Assembly (NCBI GenBank): GCA_016218485.1 | Contig: JACRDY010000005.1 | Span: 1-7,752, forward strand | Direction: 5' to 3' | Source: Candidatus Falkowiibacteriota bacterium | GTDB lineage: Bacteria > Patescibacteriota > Patescibacteriia > JACRDY01 | DNA: 7,752 nucleotides | Shown here: one piece after another, positions 5,902-7,752 of the stretch | Position numbering within the stretch: position 1 is the stretch's first letter | Layout: every line of letters begins with the position of its first letter | The notes under the pieces: generated by a model | The model's database searches: none | What the model was told of the DNA's origin: nothing | What the model saw: only the letters and a program-made list of their open reading frames with translations | Program-made: the position numbers and the translations under genes

Positions 5902-6300
5902 TCCGGCGGGGTTCGGTCCGCCGCGGCGGACGAAGCCGAAGCTTACGGGGGCGGTGGGGGTGGGAGCTAGTTACCCGCCTGCCAAAGCTACCCGCCAACA
6001 TCTGCGAAGTTGTGGTGGGTGGCGGGCAGGCAGAAAGTAACGAGCCCCCGCGGAGGGGTACCACCGTACGGTACAACAAGACATAACGGTGGAAGTAAGA
6101 ACAATACGAACACCCCCTCCTGTCCCCCCCAACGCATGAGGGAAAGACGCGTTCCTCACCTCCCTGCCTCACCCCGCACAATGCGGGGCCGGCTGTCCTC
6201 CCCCTGAATAAGAGGGAGAAACCGTCGAGCACGCAGAGGTGTCACCACAGGGCGGACACCCAGGTCCGCTCCTACATCACACCCCTACAAAAAATAAACC
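5902..6300 (+). ncRNA. Candidate large structured RNA in the convergent gap, unidentified
   Basis: This GC-rich stretch has no credible protein gene but many compatible stems. A long hairpin pairs 5970-5974/6037-6041, 5977-5981/6027-6031 and 5991-5997/6020-6026. A two-tier arm pairs 6052-6058/6114-6120 and inside it 6061-6067/6086-6092. Then follow 6131-6135/6149-6153 and a junction closed by 6157-6162/6236-6241 that holds hairpins 6172-6177/6183-6188 and 6198-6202/6214-6218. GGGAGC (5962-5967) can pair with 6268-6273 to close the whole. Unpaired segments read as A-rich on the + strand (for example 6068-6085 and 6093-6113), which favours that strand. Size resembles RNase P RNA and AGAAAGUAACGAGC (6032-6045) faintly recalls its CR-I, but I cannot find the ACAGAA CR-V block or other signatures. 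GATAAT at 5893-5898 is a possible -10 without a clear -35. It may instead be repeat-derived spacer. Confidence 0.35.
5916..5931. repeat. Perfect 16-bp GC palindrome (GTCCGCCG/CGGCGGAC)
   Basis: A perfect dyad with no central spacer, flanked by outer TTCGG (5912-5916) and CCGAA (5936-5940). GC-rich TCCGCC...GGCGGA palindromes of this kind recur in Parcubacteria intergenic DNA as I recall them, and the left end of this window has a relative (TCCGC at 65-69 with GGCGGA at 97-102). Likely a dispersed repeat; it may form the 5' part of the RNA candidate. Confidence 0.55.
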
Positions 6301-6332
6301 CCCGCCGTCCCGCATTATGCGGGACAGCGGGG
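6300..6332 (-). terminator. Strong terminator of the rplJ-rplL operon
   Basis: A 14-bp GC-rich stem pairs 6319-6332 with 6300-6313 around the loop 6314-6318. The one irregular pair is U-G on the minus strand and C-A on the + strand, indicating selection in the minus-strand transcript. It begins 21 bases after the rplL stop and is followed on that strand by a T-rich run (6297-6287). ATTTTTATT at 6333-6341 means it could also stop + strand transcripts, including the candidate RNA. Confidence 0.88.
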
Positions 6333-6352
6333 ATTTTTATTCAGAAAAAAAT

Positions 6353-6778
6353 CTACTTAAGGGTCACTTTACCACCGGCGGCTTCCACTTCTTTCTTCAT
6401 CTTCTCCGCGTCAGCCTTGGCTACGCCTTCCTTAATCATCTTCGGCGCGCCATCAACCAGGGCTTTGGCGTCAGCCAAACCAAGCTCCGTCGCAGCGCGA
6501 ACCGCTTTAATGACGGCGATTTTATTAGCGCCGGCATCGGTCAACTCCACGTTAAAGGCGGACTTCTCTTCAGCGGCTTCAGCGCCAGCGGCTGCTCCCG
6601 GCGCGGCGGCCAAGACTACCGGTGCGGCGGCGGAAACGCCAAATTTGTCTTCCAGGATTTTGACCAGCTCAGCCAAATCCAGGACTGACATCTTCTCAAT
6701 CTCGCCGATCAGTGATTGGAATTTGGCGGGCACTGCCACCGCCTGCTGCTCTTCTCCAGTCTTCTGTTCATCAGACAT
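6353..6778 (-). CDS. rplL: 50S ribosomal protein bL12 (L7/L12)
   Basis: Stalk protein that recruits and stimulates translational GTPases; dimers bind the C-terminal helix of uL10. The 141-aa sequence has the N-terminal dimerisation domain (about 19-50, with MSVLDLAELVKILEDKFGVS at 30-49), an Ala/Gly/Pro-rich hinge (50-70) and the globular C-terminal domain (about 72-141) with the GANKIAVIKAVR block (83-94) and the L-G-L-A-D-A-K-A-L-V helix that contacts factors. It is about 20 residues longer than E. coli L7/L12; the extra residues are a polar N-terminal tail. The ATG at 6778 has no Shine-Dalgarno (upstream is AACAATAATTAATCACAAATCT), unusual for such an abundant protein. An in-frame Met at residue 30 is inside the conserved domain and so excluded. 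It follows rplJ by 35 bases and ends in a strong terminator; rpoB does not follow. Confidence 0.97.
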   Translation of the reverse strand: MSDEQKTGEEQQAVAVPAKFQSLIGEIEKMSVLDLAELVKILEDKFGVSAAAPVVLAAAPGAAAGAEAAEEKSAFNVELTDAGANKIAVIKAVRAATELGLADAKALVDGAPKMIKEGVAKADAEKMKKEVEAAGGKVTLK

Positions 6779-6813
6779 AGATTTGTGATTAATTATTGTT
6801 ATTAAAAAAGTAG

Positions 6814-7341
6814 TTATGACTGCTTCTGCTCGCGGATGGCGTTGAGCGCGATCACCAGACCGCGCAGGTTGCCCTGGAGCACGTTGACGAGACCGGACAT
6901 CGGCGCCGACAGGCTGCCCACCATCTTGGCCAGCAGTTCTTGCCGGCTCGGCAGAGCGGCCAAATGTTTAATCATCTCCAGACCGACAAACTGCCGATCC
7001 ATCAAACCGCCGAAGATCTGCATCACCTCGTGGCTCTTGGCAAAGGTACTGACAATCTTGGCCGGAGTAATCTCATCAGTATAGCCAAACACGGCCGCCA
7101 CTCCACCCGCCATACTGTCGGCGTCAACACCACTGACGCCTGCCTCGGCCAATGATTTCTTGAGCAAGGTCTTCTTCATTACCACATAGTCCACCTGTTC
7201 AGCGCGGCACTGGCGGCGCAGCTGATTGACTGCGGACACCGGCAAATCGTCAAAGCTGGTAAAAACAGCTGATTTGACCCGGCTCAACTTGTCAGACAAA
7301 TCTTTTATGGCGACTTCTTTTTGCTGTTTAGTTTTGGCCAT
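6814..7341 (-). CDS. rplJ: 50S ribosomal protein uL10
   Basis: Base of the ribosomal stalk: its N-terminal domain binds 23S rRNA with uL11 and its C-terminal helix carries bL12 dimers. The 175-aa protein has typical features: an N-terminal helix and strand (KLSRVKSAVFTSFDDLPV, 18-35), the LRRQCRAEQVDYVVMKKTLL region (41-60; KKT replaces the usual KNT), the GG...PSRQELLAKMVG linker (111-142) and the C-terminal amphipathic helix (about 146-171) expected to hold the bL12 dimers. The length is normal. The ATG at 7341 has no clear Shine-Dalgarno and sits next to an AT-rich palindromic repeat. The upstream L10 leader and attenuator indicate feedback control by the L10-L12 complex. rplA and rplK are not in the visible upstream 400 bp. 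Confidence 0.97.
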   Translation of the reverse strand: MAKTKQQKEVAIKDLSDKLSRVKSAVFTSFDDLPVSAVNQLRRQCRAEQVDYVVMKKTLLKKSLAEAGVSGVDADSMAGGVAAVFGYTDEITPAKIVSTFAKSHEVMQIFGGLMDRQFVGLEMIKHLAALPSRQELLAKMVGSLSAPMSGLVNVLQGNLRGLVIALNAIREQKQS

Positions 7342-7350
7342 AGAATTATC

Positions 7351-7416
7351 TTAGAAATTGGAAATTAGAAATTAGTGATTAAGCAGTGTCTTTAATTTCT
7401 AATTTCTAATATCTAA
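7351..7416. repeat. AATTTCTAA-type palindromic repeat in the rplJ leader
   Basis: Arms 7351-7374 and 7393-7416 are reverse complements at 22 of 24 positions with an 18-base loop; each arm is itself a tandem of the short unit AATTTCTA/TAGAAATT. It lies between the attenuator terminator and the rplJ start, 9 bases from the ATG. The transcript would carry a long AU hairpin right before the start codon. Composition and tandem structure point to a dispersed intergenic repeat rather than part of the L10 leader. Confidence 0.7.
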
Positions 7417-7442
7417 TTTTTGTATTTTGATTATTTGTAGTT

Positions 7443-7469
7443 AAAAAAATCTACGGTATCACCCGCAGA
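7443..7469 (-). terminator. Attenuator terminator in the L10 leader
   Basis: On the minus strand UCUGCGG (7469-7463) pairs with CCGUAGA (7456-7450) including one G-U pair, loop GUGAUA, followed directly by seven U (7449-7443). It is an intrinsic terminator about 100 bases ahead of rplJ. The left stem strand is shared with the antiterminator pairing, so only one can form. Confidence 0.8.
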
Positions 7470-7550
7470 CCGATAAAAAATTACCTAAAATAGGGTTTTT
7501 ACCTGCAGAGGTCTTATTTTTGCCAACTGGCAAATGCCCCTGGTCTACGG
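7463..7550 (-). promoter_or_regulatory. L10 leader (autoregulatory RNA of rplJL)
   Basis: On the minus strand CCGUAGACC (7550-7542) pairs with GGUCUGCGG (7471-7463) over 9 bp with one U-G. Inside, AGGGG (7541-7537) pairs with CCUCU (7511-7507) and carries a UUUGCC/GGCAAA hairpin (7534-7519); a second small arm lies around 7500-7480. The CCGUAGACC...GACCUCUGCAGGU layout upstream of rplJ matches the known L10 leader that binds the L10-L12 complex. ACCGUAGA occurs twice, exactly, at 7551-7544 and 7457-7450: the first copy makes the antiterminator, the second the terminator, with the same UCUGCGG partner. This fits the attenuation mechanism described for Bacillus subtilis rplJL, where protein binding favours termination. 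Confidence 0.85.
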
Positions 7551-7564
7551 TGAATATGTGCCTT

Positions 7565-7592
7565 ATTATAACAGAAAAAACAAACCTGTCAA
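7565..7592 (-). promoter_or_regulatory. Consensus promoter of rplJ-rplL
   Basis: On the minus strand TTGACA (7592-7587) and TATAAT (7570-7565) both match the sigma70 consensus at all six positions, 16 bases apart, with an extended -10 TGT just before TATAAT. Predicted start is near 7558, giving a leader of about 217 nt that contains the L10 leader, attenuator and AT-rich palindrome. This is the strongest promoter in the window, suited to a stalk protein operon. Confidence 0.92.
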
Positions 7593-7646
7593 AACTGGTG
7601 TGGAAAACTCCCATTGAGGTCATCTCAAAACCCTCTTTCGTAACGA

Positions 7647-7744
7647 AATTTCTAAATTTTGAGCGAAAATTATGAAGAACGAGGAGGTTTATCGCGGGAT
7701 AAGCTGACGAGTTCTGAATAATGTGCAGCCAAAATTTAGAAATT
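7647..7744. repeat. 98-bp unit with perfect 15-bp inverted ends
   Basis: AATTTCTAAATTTTG (7647-7661) and its exact reverse complement (7730-7744) bracket 68 bases of mixed, GC-richer sequence. The rest of 7593-7752 shows two short dyads (TTTCGT/ACGAAA at 7636-7648; TTGAG/CTCAA at 7614-7628) and no convincing gene on either strand. The arms share the AATTTCTAA core with the palindrome at 7351-7416, suggesting related repeats. It could be a MITE-like unit or a hairpin at the end of an upstream gene beyond the window. Confidence 0.45.
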
Positions 7745-7752
7745 GCAGGAGA

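Noticed and set aside
5888..6232. 114-aa and overlapping small frames in the convergent gap
   Set aside because: Low-complexity Arg/Gly/Pro-rich translations, no Shine-Dalgarno, and the sequence is better explained by RNA-like stems.
5902..6300. RNase P RNA or tmRNA in the convergent gap
   Set aside because: AGAAAGUAACGAGC only faintly resembles RNase P CR-I, and I found no ACAGAA CR-V block; no tmRNA acceptor end or tag frame is visible. Left as an unidentified candidate.
7671..7706. 11-codon frame starting ATGAAGAAC inside the 98-bp repeat unit
   Set aside because: Too short, no ribosome binding site, not part of a known leader-peptide context.
1..7752. CRISPR array, tRNA gene or phage genes
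   Set aside because: No regularly spaced direct repeats, no cloverleaf with TTCRA arm and acceptor, and no integrase, capsid or terminase pattern seen on either strand.

Overview
The window looks like a piece of a Patescibacteria/CPR (Parcubacteria-like) genome. The evidence is indirect: compact genes read with the standard bacterial code, a short RsmI, a bL12 with an extra N-terminal stretch, a 200-aa winged-helix/nucleotidyltransferase-like regulator, large cell-surface or membrane proteins of unknown role, rplJ-rplL without rpoB behind it, and intergenic gaps filled with palindromic repeats. No rRNA or other marker is present to fix the lineage.

Layout. Bases 1-243 hold no gene but a nested set of inverted repeats that could fold as a + strand RNA. 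Bases 244-3411 are a minus-strand cluster, transcribed right to left: winged-helix regulator (3411-2809), secreted beta-propeller/L,D-transpeptidase fusion (2804-1395), a 129-bp gap with a palindromic repeat and a possible internal promoter, a class II superoxide reductase (1265-927) and rsmI (924-244). A 55-bp divergent spacer (3412-3466) carries overlapping back-to-back -10 boxes inside an 18-bp palindrome. From it the other way runs a 774-aa membrane protein (3467-5791) with a degenerate PP2C-type domain, one transmembrane helix, a coiled coil and a C-terminal beta-propeller.

The 561-bp convergent gap 5792-6352 holds a terminator-like hairpin, a 16-bp GC palindrome, a roughly 300-nt region dense with compatible stems and A-rich loops that I read as a candidate unidentified + strand RNA, and a strong terminator for the ribosomal operon arriving from the right. 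The minus-strand rplJ-rplL operon (7341-6353) has a consensus sigma70-type promoter at 7565-7592 and a recognisable L10 leader with a mutually exclusive antiterminator/terminator pair. An AT-rich palindromic repeat sits between that attenuator and the rplJ start. The right end (7593-7752) holds no convincing gene but a 98-bp unit with perfect 15-bp inverted ends.

Functionally there are three themes: envelope biology (L,D-transpeptidase fusion and the pseudophosphatase-like membrane protein, possibly controlled by the regulator between them), oxygen defence plus 16S rRNA modification, and ribosomal stalk synthesis under autogenous attenuation. The best candidates for something undescribed are the two putative structured RNAs (31-194 and about 5902-6300), the divergent palindromic operator, and the two unusual domain fusions.
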